Assembly (NCBI GenBank): GCA_027382625.1
Contig: JAJKFJ010021272.1
Coordinates: 1-64,000, forward strand
DNA from: Tetmemena sp. SeJ-2015
Taxonomy: Eukaryota; Ciliophora; Spirotrichea; Sporadotrichida; Oxytrichidae
Direction of reading: 5' to 3'
DNA: 64,000 nt
The stretch's first letter is position 1. The number at the start of each line of letters is the position of its first letter. The translations under genes and the position numbers were made by a program. Below the pieces are notes generated by a model, which did no database searches, was not told the DNA's origin, and saw only the letters and a list, made by a program, of their open reading frames with translations. Below, piece after piece: positions 43,654 through 55,800 of this stretch.

Positions 43654-44978
43654 TCAGATACCAGACTCGCCAACTTGATAATAACATTAAGGACACAAGT
43701 GCTTTACATTATAGCATCTCTTAATGCAAAAGGGCACACAGCAAAGAGGATAGCAAGCAAAGAAGCAGAAAACAATGCAAGCACACCACTGATTACCAGT
43801 GCATTCATACTTCAGCTTAGTTCTTTATTCTTTGTCAGTTTTACATTAAGGACACTTGAATTGCATAGGGACTCGTTTCCCGTAAACTCGCGGTAGGCGA
43901 ACAAATTTTCTTTGCTTCTCAGCTATTAAGAATTCTGTAAACTTTCCACTCTCTTTCGCCAAGTTATGATGAATAAATCCGATATAATAAAATTAAAAGT
44001 TCTTCTTACTAGATGATGCATTAAAAGATAAAGTGAATAATAATTGGTTAATTGCGTTGTTATTAGTATTTTCTTGATGTTCAATGGCTATGTGATTTTT
44101 ATAAGCTTGCTGTAGGGGTTGCGTCTCTCCAATGATGAGAGTCTTAGGTTTTTGAAAGTTATAAGGGACATTACTCTCGTTATCTAAGGCTTTCTTTTCT
44201 TCCTCTATCTCCATGTCTAGTGAGCCATCAAGGTTCTTCCTCTCCTCTTTGGATCGGTTTGCATCTTCAAAATGTAAAAGCACACAATATCCTTACTTTA
44301 GCTCTAAGAGGTATTTAGTATCTTGCTCTGAGAATTATGGTTGGGATGAGCATGGCGGGGACTGCCCTCTGTTACTATATTTTTATTGTTTGTAATTAAA
44401 GGGAATTAAAGGGCCCCCGGCATAAATAAGATAGGCCGTGACGTCAATGATATTGCTGTGACGCACTTATCTGACGCACACAAACCTACCAGCCGAATAG
44501 GGATATTAAACACGTGGCACCCCCGCCACCTCACATTCTGAGCAGAAGCCCCAGGCTTCTGCAGACCATCCAAAAAACCTAAAAGGAGAAAAAAATCCGG
44601 TAGCTTCGGACCGAGAGCAAGTCGCTGCTCCGTAGCGTCTGGCTTCGCTGTTCAGCTGCATGACTGAGTGTTTACCCATAGATCTCGTCCCTCCACGCCT
44701 ACAAGGATTAGGAGGGTGAGTGGGAACCACTCACCTTTGATTATCTCTCCAGTGAGCAGCTCAACCACCTTCCCCAGGGCTTCGGCTGCCATTATCCCTT
44801 GCCTCTTTTAAGCACTCACCCACCAGCCAATGGATTATCAAACCAGAAAGCCTTCAGGGAAAGGGCGACCGGTGCCTAGTGCCGGTCGTGTGCGTCCTGA
44901 ATTTTAACTTTCTAATTTAATACTTTTTTTATTGTTTGAATGATTAATTTTGTTGTTGCTTTCGTTTTCTTCCATCAT
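43654..44978 (-). CDS. LITAF-domain membrane-associated protein, first exon split by a retroposon-like element
   Basis: LITAF/CDIP-type domain proteins sit monotopically on the cytosolic face of endosomal/lysosomal membranes through a zinc-ribbon split by a hydrophobic stretch. Here: FKCPQCKTDKE, then NQWCACIVFCFFACYPLCCV, PFCIKRCYNVKHLCPQC, ending YYQVGESGI and TGA 43656-43654. The N-terminal region is acidic and disordered (DGSLDMEIEEEKKALDNE). ATG 44978-44976 (MMEENESNNKINHSNNK) is separated from the rest by an insert at 44380-44925. Removing it and a 32-nt intron (44265-44296, GTAAGG...GAAG) leaves 747 nt, 249 codons in one frame. The intron acceptor GAAG is unusual for this window. Confidence 0.8.
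44380..44938 (-). mobile_element. GC-rich retroposon-like element in the first exon of the LITAF gene
   Basis: TTTTTATTGTTTG at 44380-44392 and 44926-44938 flanks a 533-bp insert of strikingly high G+C. On the minus strand its end (CTTATTTATGCC, then TTTAATTCCCTTTAATTA) matches the 3' ends of the elements at 10540-10850 and 31928-32046; the rest differs from them, so it is a longer or separate family sharing a 3' end. It contains a perfect 7-bp stem (CGACCGG 44866-44872 / CCGGTCG 44882-44888). A minus-strand ORF at 44506-44730 resembles no known protein. Read through, the element puts a TGA in the LITAF frame; precise excision restores it. Confidence 0.8.
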
Positions 44979-45046
44979 TTTATAATTATTGTTTTAATTA
45001 TCTCTCTTTAAATCAAAGATTAAAATCTAAGGTCTTACACTAAAAT

Positions 45047-45275
45047 ATGGCTTGTGGTAATCTGGAGAGTGCTAACTCGTAACAAAAGTTTATTAGAGGC
45101 ATTGCAAGATTTATTAAATTAATTTTATTTAGATAGAAAAAAATTAAGACTGGCTGAAACCTTAGCGAACTGGAAAAGGAAAAATATTTCATTTTTTGAA
45201 AAGTAAAATGAGGTAGGAAAATGTTTAATGAATAGTTTCTATTCGGATTGAATTAACTACAGAGAGAAGCTTGAA
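45047..45275 (+). CDS. Short unidentified coding region
   Basis: ATG 45047 gives MACGNLESANSQQKFIRGIA. A phase change near 45130 leads to RKKLRLAETLANWKRKN and FGLNQLQREA, with a TGA near 45273. Protein-like composition, but short; it may be an N-terminal MDS of a longer gene. The start faces away from the LITAF gene, whose start is about 70 bp to the left. Confidence 0.4.
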
Positions 45276-45429
45276 AATCTTATAAGGAAATCGTTTTGTA
45301 CCAATTCCCTATTCATTTAAGCAATTAAAAGTATATAGGATTTAAATGCTTAATTATCTCTCTGCTGTGAATGACTTTTATGATGAGTTATCATATTTCT
45401 AATTTACTTGACTTATTAAAGTGGAGCGT

Positions 45430-46225
45430 TATGAAATTAAATTAAAATGTCCATTGAAGGACCTCTCTTCAGTTATCCTATCCATCTCGTCGTCTTCCTG
45501 TTATCGTTGATTGTAATCAAGCAGATCTCCTTGTACTTTATTGTGTGAGTTAATATTCAGATGAGTATTGTTTAAAGTTTCCTTCTATTAGGTAAAGTTT
45601 TCAGCTGTAAGAATAGCTGGAGTTTGCTAACTTGAATCATTTTGGTAATTAAATGAAAGAAAGACCCATTATAAACAGGTACTTGTGAGGAGAAATAATA
45701 GAAGACTTGTGCTTGATTTTAACTACATGAGTTTATAAAACCAATTTATTCTTTCTCCTTTCACTAGCTCCTCCATCATGGGAAACTACCTCCTCATTTT
45801 GATTGATGTGATGCGAATGAGGCCTTCCTCCATTTCTCTAGTTAAGTTTAAGCTCTTCCTCTCTCTGCTAGAGAATAGTCAAATCACTCTTGTTCAGAAG
45901 TTTCTAGTGGTCTTCCTCCTCACCTTCTCCAAAAAACCCATCTCTCCTACTTCTGTCATCAATCAAATGCATCAAAAGTGCAACAATTAAATATCATTTA
46001 GGAATGATGAATGTTCTCTGACTCTTAGGCATCGAAAACTTAGGCAGACACATCAAGTGAAGGATGAATAACGCTCGGACTGTGTAGCACAGGCATGCTA
46101 CTTTCAAATTTTTAACGATTGCTGTACCCTCTTTGATAAGGAGACTACTAATTAGCCACGTTAATCTTTTAATGGCCCTAATCATGCTTGTTGTCATCTA
46201 ATGAGCTCCAATTATTTTGCTTTGC
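45430..46225 (-). CDS. Unidentified hydrophilic protein
   Basis: Minus-strand segments with typical polar text: NWSSLDDNKHDQGHQKINVA, RGYSNRQKFESSMPVLHSPS, then, in another phase, GFFGEGEEEDHQKLLNKSDL, ILQQREEELKLNQRN, and near the end LLDYNQRQQEDDEMDRITEE. The plus strand is also open but would give an improbable run of hydrophobic and Ser/Leu-rich text, so the minus strand is preferred. Phase changes near 45.97 and 45.65 kb mark IESs or introns. No domain recognised; start and end are approximate. Confidence 0.5.
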
Positions 46226-46536
46226 TCTAAAAAACTGAGAATAAAATACACTTTCCAAGGATTTATTGCTTCTTTATGTATAATTAAAAATCACGTTTGA
46301 GGATTTCTTTCTTTAGAAAAATACTTACTCTTCCATCTTATAAATCTACTTTCAATTGCGATATTTTGCTTTTGTTTCCTCCTGGAATATCAAATTTTAA
46401 AACTTAAATTTTTCAATGAATTATAATTATCTAAATATAGCCTAAATCGGCTGAATTTTATTATCTTATTATGCTCTTATTTATTTGAGAATAACAGGGA
46501 GAGAATTAACTTGTTCAATAAATAATTGAAAGAGAA
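46226..46536. other. Spacer between divergent genes
   Basis: AT-rich sequence between the minus-strand hypothetical and the plus-strand ERV46-like gene. No coding sequence supported; a promoter region by position only. Confidence 0.4.
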
Positions 46537-47798
46537 ATGAAGTCACTAGACTTATTTAGGAAGATGCCTAAGGATTTAACTGAAGGAACTTATCAATTTA
46601 TTTTATTAATTTGAATTTAAAAAACGAACTTACTGCGGTGCTGTGGGTAAGCTAGAAGCCTCTGTTTATTGATTATAGTGTCCCTTGTGTGCACAGGATT
46701 TCTCGTTTTGCTTTGTGGCACAGAATTCATGAAGTTTCTTACAGTAGAAACTAAACTACTCATACACACAAACACACATATTCCATTCATGACTAAGATA
46801 ATCGATTTGAATGTTAGGTTTAAGTCTTACATGCTAGTAGATGGAAGTCACCACGATGATAGATTGAATATAAATGTGGACATCACCTTCCCATACATGC
46901 CTTGCGAGCTTCTTTCACTTGACGTCATGGATGTCATGGGTACTCACATTCAAGATATTGGGGGATCACTTTTCAAGCGAAGACTCACAGATAAAGGGGA
47001 ATTCATCTCAGAAACAAGCATGCTTGATTATGTACAAGACAGGTCTGAGCTACTCAGAAAGGTAAAGGATGAACGAAATCAAAATCAAGGATGCCAACTC
47101 AAAGGCTTCTTCAGTATCAATAGAGTCCCAGGAAATTTAAATAGCTGAAATAATATCATCTATGAAAAAGACATGAGTATATTCATATATGGCTGATTAA
47201 ATTTCCACATAAGCACTCATGCACATAGCGACTTACTTATAAACCTCGAGCAATAAGGGCTTACATTTGACTTCAGTCATAGAATTGATCACGTGTCATT
47301 CGGCAAGTAACAAGACTTCGACTAAATAAAGGCTTAGTATTTCTCGAAAGGAGCGACCTATGGAGAACTAAATCCCCTTGATGGTTTGGAATTCAAGCCT
47401 CGCCTTGATAAAGACTAAAGACCTATGGAATTAAGTACCTTCTTCTACATGGACGCTGTATTAACAGAATACTAGGACATTTCAGGCAATAAACTCTCTA
47501 TGTATCAACTCACTGCAACAAAGAAATCAGAATCGAACACTTAAGTTTATTTAAAGTGAAGTTATTTTTATATTGCCCATATATCTTAATTAATTGAGTG
47601 TCCAATCAATTAACCTTTAGTTATGCTCTCTCTCCAATCAAGGTTATCTTTACTCAATAGACAGAGAATGTGATAGACTTCTTGACTTATATCTGTGCTA
47701 TTGTTGGAGGCATCTTCACAGTTGCGAGTGTCATAGATGCTTTAATTCACAGATCTGTTGCCATCTTATTCAAGCAGAGGATTGGGAAATTAAGTTGA
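46537..47798 (+). CDS. ERV46/ERGIC3-family COPII vesicle cargo-receptor subunit
   Basis: Cycles between ER and Golgi, usually in complex with ERV41. ATG 46537 (MKSLDLFRKMPKDLTEGTY), then a first membrane segment (GAVVSLVCTGFLVLLCGTEF) after a 40-bp IES and a 32-nt GT-AG intron (46647-46678). Lumenal landmarks: LNINVDITFPYMPCELLSLD, VMGTHIQDIGGSLFKRRL, NQGCQLKGFFSINRVPGNFH, HRIDHVSFG, NPLDG, FFYMDAVLTEY. The C-terminal anchor is CAIVGGIFTVASVIDALIHR after KVIFTQQTENVIDFLTYI; TGA 47796-47798. The lumenal Cys-rich loop of animal ERGIC3 is shortened. Further frame breaks near 47.56-47.64 kb fit an intron or IES. Confidence 0.9.
46586..46625 (+). other. IES in the ERV46-like gene (40 bp, pointer GAACTTA)
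   Basis: GAACTTA at 46586-46592 and 46626-46632. The insert holds an in-frame TGA (46611); removal joins KDLTEGT to YCGAV, giving the family's spacing before the first membrane segment. Confidence 0.8.
47133..47198 (+). other. IES in the ERV46-like gene (66 bp, pointer AAATTT)
   Basis: AAATTT at 47133-47138 and 47199-47204 in the same phase. The insert holds two in-frame TGAs; removal restores RVPGNFHISTHAHSD, matching the conserved V.GN(F/L)H of ERGIC3. Confidence 0.85.
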
Positions 47799-47901
47799 GC
47801 TATCTCATTCCATAATAGACTTTAATAGTTTGAAATGAAGTTGATTAACATCCTTAGTCTTAATATTTATATTTACATATTTAAACAATTTAAGCATTTT
47901 A

Positions 47902-50900
47902 ATGAACACTTTCTAAATTCTTGAGCAGCAGTCACTCATTCAACCGGCTTTATAATCAGCTATGTCCAATCTAGAGGGAGGTGTTGCGCCTTCTCCTTAT
48001 GGTTCTTCTAGTATTTTAAATCAAACTCTTTCATCTCTATAAAATGCATTCACTTTTAAGGTGAATAAAATGCACAGCAGATGTATGTCTAAGGTGATCA
48101 AGACAAAAAACCTCACTCAAATATTATTGTCCCCAGTGGAGTGGGTGAGTAGGTAGCTACTGATGCTTCAAACGGAGGAAGCAGTATTTTTCCATCTTAA
48201 TAATCTATAATCCCTAGTTTTCCTAATAACTAAGCCTCCTCTGTTTAGGCTCAGTAGCCTCCACTCACGCCCATTAAAGCTAGTAGTGATCCATAGTAGA
48301 CAATAGTATAGTAGAATTAAGCAGCCTAGGGAGGTAGTGGCGCCTATTATAATTAAAACAATCATACTTATTCATCATTTCCAGCAACTAATCTCGCGCC
48401 AGCCAACTAGCCTCAATCGTATTCTAATAACTATATGTATTCTCACTAGCAGCAACAACAGTATTAAGCAAACCCCTACTATTAGTAAACTTACAAAGTA
48501 TTATTAAAGATATATATTAATTTAACTTAGGGCTACTATGGAGATCCTCAAACTAGTTATTGGAACCAGTCAACCTATCAGTATAATGCTCCTTACCAGC
48601 AAGCTTTTCAGCAGTACCCAGCTTACGGCGGCTCTCAAGTGACTTCTTAGGCCTATTATCAAGCAAGTGGTGTTCCTTACGCCTCTTCTCTCAACCAAAC
48701 AAGTTTCGTTTCATTGTGATAGATTTGAATAAGTTAGATTTCTTAGTATGCCTCTCAGACTTCTCATTAGATACCGCAAGCAGCTTTCGCGTCTTCAGAT
48801 CCCTCGACTTCGCAAATGCTCATGGCTTCTTAATCAGCGAATTCTTCTTCCTCAACAAACTAATGTTGCATAATTTTATGAACAAAGCCTTCATTGACTG
48901 GCTAATTATAATATTTTTTATAAATGGCGGAATTGAGCAGATAAACTTAGACAGTATGCAGAATGTAGATGAAAATGATAAAACTCACAATTTAGCTTTT
49001 AAATACTCCTCTAATTCTACCACTTAAGCATCAGCCACTTCACCGTAGGAACAGCAGAGACCGCAGTCAGGATGGGGTAATCCACTCAGCAAGGAGCAAG
49101 TTGACACCTTCATGCACTAATATATGCCTTGGCATAAGAAATTCACCTCCTCAAATTTTATTAAGTCGCTGCTTTCCACCTCTTTATCAGGTAATTTTTC
49201 ATTAATATTCCAGAATGAGATTACTTTAAAATAATCTTGCAATATATGTGCAGACTTAAATTTCACATGAGTTGATTTTTGTATATATGCAATAGTTATA
49301 ATTTAATTTGTAGAAGTAAGTAGCAAAAACCCCAGTGCACAAGTAGCAATGAAACTCAGCGTAAAGTGTCCCGACAAGTTATCCACCTATATTGAAAAAG
49401 CATTCCAAAAGTGCGTAAGTCAGAGCGAAAGAGATTTCATGGATGGCGCTCTCAAGCGCATCTGCAATTCCGCAAAAGATAGAGGCTCCCTCCTCTCAAA
49501 AGACTGGGATTCCATGCAACTACCAAGTCTTCCTCGTGAAGGTAAGTATAAAACCAACACATATATTAGACTGGGAGATTAAAGAATCTCAATTTTTGGT
49601 CAGCTTAAAATTTGTTAGACTCACTGTATAATCACAGTCTTGCTCTTAATCTAATTAGGAGATACCTTTAAACTAATTTAGCTTTTATTTAATTTATGAA
49701 GGAGCCATTTTTGATAATTATATTGGAAATTAAACTAAATTTATTAGGTCCTAATTACTAGATAATAAACGCCAGACTTGAGAACTCAGATGTAAATTTG
49801 CAAACTTCTACTTCTTCCCTCAACCAAATATAGTTGTAGCATCACCTTTCTCTTTCTTCCTCCTCTTCTACCTCTCTTCAAAAACCCCCTTTGTCTTTTT
49901 CTTCCTTCAACCAAAACAGCAACGTTTCCTCATCTTTAAATCTTTTGAATTCTCTCGTTCAGACCTCTTAACAGCTCAAACTCTCCAATTAAGAATATAT
50001 TTATCATATAAAAGCTACAATTATTGTTGAGAGAATTTTAAATCCAATTAGTAGAAGCTTAACTAGACGAATTCTCTACCCACCAAATCTTTGAATCAAC
50101 TTATTGGAGATTCTAAAACCTCTCCTTTTAGTGTAAATAAGCAGCCTTTACTCTCAAACATTATATTTCGTTTATTAGATGCTTGGAAATATTTAAACAA
50201 GTAAATCAACAGCCTTGGAAAGGGCCCACTCAATCTTGAAGAAAATGTCACTGAGGAGGAACTGCGCAAGAGAAGGCAGAGACTTGAAAAGTTCAACTCT
50301 CAAATGTCTGCTCCAAATATGGCTACTCCCTCCACTACGCCCAATTAATTCAACATACATACATGAAATGTATTAGAGTAAATTTTGTGAATGGAAAGCT
50401 GAATCTCATGACTTAGAAGACTAATTCTCAGATGAGCTAAAAGCATGGGCCACTTGTATCACAGTTTTCAAACCTCGACTACGATAACGGAGATTTGGAC
50501 AGCCTTACAGATCACAAAGCAATCAAAGTAAGAAGATTAAATTTACAACCTTCAATCAAGTACTATAAACTATTCCAGTGAGCATTTTGGTTCATTTTCA
50601 TCACCTGATAGTTCATTCTAAATCTTTTTTAGGGTACATGTCAGCGAATCGAAAAATCGTACTTTAGACTCACATCTGCTCCTGACCCAAGTGAGGTGCG
50701 ACCTGAGGATGTGCTGAAGAAGTCGTTGAAACATGTGCTAGGAAAGTGGAAGTACAAATAGGCGGATTACAAATGGGTCGATGACCAATTCAGATCCATC
50801 AGGCAGGACCTGACCATCCAAAGGCTAAATAATTAGCTTTGTGTCAAGGTAAGCATGAGGTTCTCTCCTCTTAGAGCAAACATGAGAAGCTTTAAGTAGC

Positions 50901-52268
50901 CAATATATCTCATAATTAAGTTCCATCCTAGAAATCTTGTTATCATTTTCTATAATTCTCTCATCTTAAATCGAAAGGTGATGAGATTGCTTTGAAAATA
51001 CTTCTCTTGACCATCCTATTTATTAAGATGGGAAAAATAGTTTTAACAAATCTATGTTTAGGTTTACGAAGCCCACGCTAGAATAGCTCTAGAATCTGCG
51101 GATTTAGATCAATTCAATAAATGCTAGACTCAGCTCCACTATTTGTATCATCAGAAGCTGGAAGGTCACAGAATTGTAAGTGAAAAGTTAATTTAAGGAG
51201 AGAAATTTCTTCAATTTATGGGGGAAGGGACTTGGTTGAGAATCTTAATAATTTATTATTAAATATCCGCCAGCCAGCTACCCTTCTTTAAGCTATAACT
51301 AGAGTAACTCAAATGTTAAATGAGCCATAATCTAGGGCTTTACAAACTACCAAAATATAAATTAGGTCTCTAATACATTATCTATAGGAGTTCTTGGCAT
51401 ACAAAATTCTCTATCAAGTTTTTTGCGAAATGGAAGTAATTTATTTTATAAGTTAAATCTATGCATATCAAGTATTTTATTTGTATTAAGGTAATTTTGG
51501 AATGTATTTTATTTTAGAGAATATATTTATCATTAACGCTATTTTATTGTAAGTAAGTGCAGTGAAATCGGATAAGAATAATTTTAAGAATATTATGATG
51601 GAAACCTATTTTCTGTCTCTGCAGAGAAACCCAATTATAACTGAAGCTAATCTAATTTTAGGGAGAAGTTTTAAGAATGCTCAAGACTCTTAGCTTTGAA
51701 GAGAAAATGTGCGAACCCATTCAGCATGCTACTTAATAAATAAAATACTAAAAAGGAAAAGTAAAAATGCTTTGAAAGTGCGTGAAGCCATCGCCTCTGG
51801 AAACTTCGGCAGATTTTTCAAGTTATATAGGGTTGCCCCTAATATGGGCGGATACTTAATGGATGTATTCATAGAAAGATACTTTAAATTTAGAGTTAGT
51901 ATCTCTTTATCACGCATCTATTATAAATTGAATACAGGGTGATGAGTTTGCAAAAATTAGGGCTCGCCTACAACGCTTCTAATTTAGAGATGGGCTATTT
52001 GTCTATTCTGTTAGCTTTCGATGACTAGAAGCAGTGTGAGGCTTTCCTAATCGGCCTAGGTATGTTTATAACTTGGTTTTTCCATCCCTTCTCATCAATT
52101 CAAAGATATTCTAACTGTAAATAAGAATTGTATTTATGAAGTTCTCATTTCTTTTGAATAGGTTGTAAGATAGCGCCGCTTCAGGACCAGAAAAAGTATC
52201 TGATCTGCAGAGATAGTCTTCCAGCCATCAAGAAGGCTCCCCTCAAGGTCAAAATATGTGTGAAGTGA
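47902..52268 (+). CDS. LENG8/THP3-like SAC3-GANP-family protein
   Basis: SAC3/GANP-related protein of the LENG8/THP3 type, linked to mRNA processing and export. ATG 47902 ([18 protein letters not shown]) opens a long Gln/Tyr/Ser-rich, prion-like region (to about 49.07 kb; NNYMYSHQQQQQYQ). Then [18 protein letters not shown], a [19 protein letters not shown] block, the [10 protein letters not shown] segment, and the SAC3/GANP core: [124 protein letters not shown] 52266-52268. Introns with GTAAG donors are common (for example near 50848 to 51060). This sits at the conserved core almost residue for residue. Confidence 0.9.
51726..51766 (+). other. IES in the LENG8-like gene (41 bp, pointer ATGCT)
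   Basis: ATGCT at 51726-51730 and 51767-51771. Removal shifts phase and joins CEPIQHA to [12 protein letters not shown], matching the AHAL.LR.A...GN pattern of LENG8. Confidence 0.85.
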
Positions 52269-52839
52269 TTGCAGATTGTTCTCTCTATTCAATGATGCAA
52301 GTTATATACTCTCTCTATATCTCTAATCCTTATTTTCTCTAAGTCAAATTATTCAATAAGATATATTAAATTGGATATATATGTTATCTAAGTATTAACT
52401 AAACTTTGTATTTGAAGTGATTTAGCCTTTGCAGTCCCTAGTTATTTAAATTTAAACCTCCCCTCTCTTGTCCATATTTTCCCAACTAGTATAAAATAGT
52501 TGCTTTTGAATAATCTAACTACCTCAAGACATGTATATATCTTTAACTTTTTAAAGCGATCTTTTAATTTTATCGAAGTCATTTCAAATTTGACATTCCT
52601 TCAAAACTAAGATATAAAATTTGCCCTTTCAGCTATGTTTATTTAACTTATGATGCTTAAAAAGAGTTAAGTTTGATCATAGTAGTATTCTAAAAATAAG
52701 TTGGCCATTTATTTAACAGCCGCAGCCTACTGAAATTATAAGATAATCCACTACTCAATTTAATCGACTCTCAATTATATACTGCTGCACTTTATTATAA
52801 TTATTCTTAAAAATCTATATTATCCTCTCACCACTTAAA
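52269..52839. other. Spacer
   Basis: AT-rich, no coding sequence or RNA gene supported between the LENG8-like stop and the next start. Confidence 0.4.
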
Positions 52840-55800
52840 ATGATTAAGCGCAAGAATATTTACACTCATTTATCATAGGAAATAATTAAGGAATTGAAGA
52901 GAGAGTTATTAAAAACCGAATCTCAACAAGCGAAAGGTATTGTAATTACTTATAATAGAAACTACTGGTATAAAGTGAAGATAAGTAAAATAGTTTAAAA
53001 ATGGAAGAACCACAAACTACCTAAACTTATAAGCCAAATTAAATAACCAGGCACCATACTATCTCCCCATACAGTTTGACACAACCAAACATTTATTTTA
53101 ATTTAAAGCTTATTTCAATTATTGCAAACTCTCTGGAAGCGAAAAGACACACCTCTAACGTCTCTTTCCTAAATTCTGAGGAAGAATAAGTCTTTAAATA
53201 AAAGCAAGGGAATTTTCAGGCTCCTAAAAATTAGTAATAACAGCTTTATAATGGGGACTAGATTTCTCATTAGAATGGTCTATTGCAGAGAAGAACTATG
53301 ACGTATGGAATTTCTGCTTTTCCTGGATCTAACGCTTCTGAATAAAATTAGAGTTTGGAGCAAGGGTAAGGAGGCGGCAGGTAATTCTTCTAAATAGACC
53401 CTTTGAAGAGAATAAGCAGTAACTAGCAAGAAATCAACCCTAATTAATATAGATTATCTTGTTTTCTTATAATTAAGCTCTGCTTTAGAAGATGATATTT
53501 ACAAACATAGTTTATATTTTTCTATTAAATGAACACCCTTAAGCTTCCTAAAGAAAGTTAGTAACCCCAAAAGAGTCCTGGCTAAATGTCTCCATAAAGA
53601 TAGCACGAGGATCATTAAATTCTTCACAAAGCGATAAGAAGAATTTTAATTAATCTGATTAATGTTTCATCATGATAAATTTCAGTTGGCTTGCCATCAC
53701 ATTAGCAACTGGAGGTATAAACCTTTCTTGGTTAGTATATCTAAACACCAAATAAACAAGATAAATAGGTAATGCTGCAAAGCTTCATCCACAAGTTTTA
53801 GCAAAATTATATTCATTTTATTCAAGAACTAATTAAAATGGGAATATAACCCAAAATTATAGAATAAAGGAATATAAAAGCTCAGTATAGTTTTTATGTT
53901 AGACCTTTATAAATAGCAGTTTAATTTGTATGAATGTGACACCTGCACATCACTAAATGCTAGACCAATTTATCTAGCACCATTCCCAAATGAATCCTAA
54001 TACCTCTAATCTGAATACTCTGAAGCAGCAACTCTAAGGATCTGAAAAGCTAATGAGTCATAGAGGCAGCTTTAGGAATGTGCCTCCATAGGGTTCATTA
54101 ACTAATTCTAATGACGACGGGGGAAGTCCAGGCATCTATGATATAGAAGCTTATCTTAATCAGAAAAAGAATAATAGGGACTTATCTACTTATTTTAGCA
54201 TTCTATTTAAAGAACAAAGAAAATGCAAAACTAAAGGAGTTGCAGAGTAGTATATTCCTCAAAGTCAAATAGAAGCTTGTAGAAATTCAAAGCAAGAAAG
54301 AGGAACTCAAATACAATCAATCATTTTAGTATTGCTTTAGAACTAGAAATGTATTAGAAGAAATTGAAAGGGTAAGGGTATAGTGAAGAGGATTTCGCTC
54401 AAGCTATTTTTTCTACAAACGAGGGAGGAGGCAAATTTAATTCTACCAAAATAGGCATTAAAGTTAGCAAGCAAATAGATATACTTTATAGAGTATTAAT
54501 CTTAGTTTATAAACAGAAACTGGTGGGTATAGTGGTTAAGGAATGGTGAATCTTGGTAGTTAAAAATAGCCTTTGCAAGTAGTGAGTCCTATTTAACCGC
54601 AGACTAGAGGTTCAATGGCAGACACTGTTAGTGATAACCTGCTTGCGAAGCTAAAATGAAACAAAATGACAAGGAAAGATTCTCAGGGGTACAGGTCTAT
54701 ACAGCAAGAAAAGAATGACCTCATGGCTACTCTTAAATAGAATTTCAAATTCATTGAGGGGTTCAACAATCAAAGAGGTAAAATGTCTTATTTTGATATT
54801 TTAATTCAACTTTAAATGAATAACAAACCAATAAGGGATGAGAAGGGATTGCTTATAAACAAAGACTGGAGAGTAGAAAGTAACATAGAGAAGAAGATAA
54901 TCAAGCCCACGCAAACAGTAACGAATTGATTTTTTGTATAGGAAGGATATATTTAAGCAAATATAATTGCCTTAGCACAGTTGAGAAACTCAAAAATGAA
55001 AATCAAAGTTTCTAAAGTTATCTAGATAAAGTCAAGCACCTATAGCATTCCAAGGGAGATTTAAGCTCTTAAGATGATGTGCTTTATAACTTAATTTTTA
55101 AAGAAATGATTCAGATGAAAATAACACAACTGGAAGGAAAACTAATAGGGTGAAGACTGGAAGGAATTTTAAATTTGGAGATGCCACTGAATCTAACTTG
55201 AACAAGATCAAATTTAATATTGGAAGGTACAACAAGAGACAAGAAAATTAATCGATATCAAATTCGGGACAATTAATTCTAAAGAATTAGGAATCTATAG
55301 ATACTAAGGATGATCAATAGTTAGACTTTGAAAAAAGTTAGTTCTCAATCTTCCAAAGAGGTGGTCAAACAGCTAAAAATTCACCTCGAAGCACATAGTT
55401 TTTAGATAGACACAAACTGATTAACAGATTAATAATTTACCAGACTATATTAAGTATTAACTTAAAAGATAGTTGAATCAGTCTATTGTAATTTAGCCAA
55501 AGAGCAAAAACTCTGCTTTAGTAGTGTGGATAAGCGGATTTGGGCGGGTTAGATCTCTGTACGAGAATATTTCATCAAAGGAAACTTCAAAGCATCGAGA
55601 TTTACAGTTAGTTTTTTACATATCATTTGATATAATTAGATGATGGGTCAGATGGAACTCCATCCAAACTGACTGGATTACAGTAGATCAACATCATCAG
55701 CCCATCTTCTGTCATTTACGAGCGCACAAGAAAGCAATCAGATGAGGATACCTTCAATGGAAAAATTAAAGGCTTCTAAAATACTCTTAATGAAAGATCC

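Noticed and set aside
43624..43896. Plus-strand ORF of 90 codons.
   Set aside because: It is antisense to the LITAF domain, whose CPQC...CPQC pattern on the minus strand is unmistakable.
44866..44888. Stem-loop CGACCGG/CCGGTCG considered as a terminator.
   Set aside because: It lies inside the GC-rich element in a eukaryotic context; bacterial-type termination does not apply.
45778..45990. Plus-strand ORF starting MGNYLLILIDVMRM, possibly a membrane protein.
   Set aside because: The opposite strand gives typical hydrophilic text (GEGEEEDHQKLLNKSD) continuing on both sides; the hydrophobic plus frame looks like its shadow. Some doubt remains because both strands are open.
54521..54640. tRNA/SINE-like A-box and B-box pattern (GGGTATAGTGGTTAAGG ... 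GAGGTTCAATGGC).
   Set aside because: The same bases read as good coding sequence (GGYSGQGMVNLGSQ ... TRGSMADTVSDNLLAK) in the frame of the surrounding gene, and no acceptor stem can be paired.
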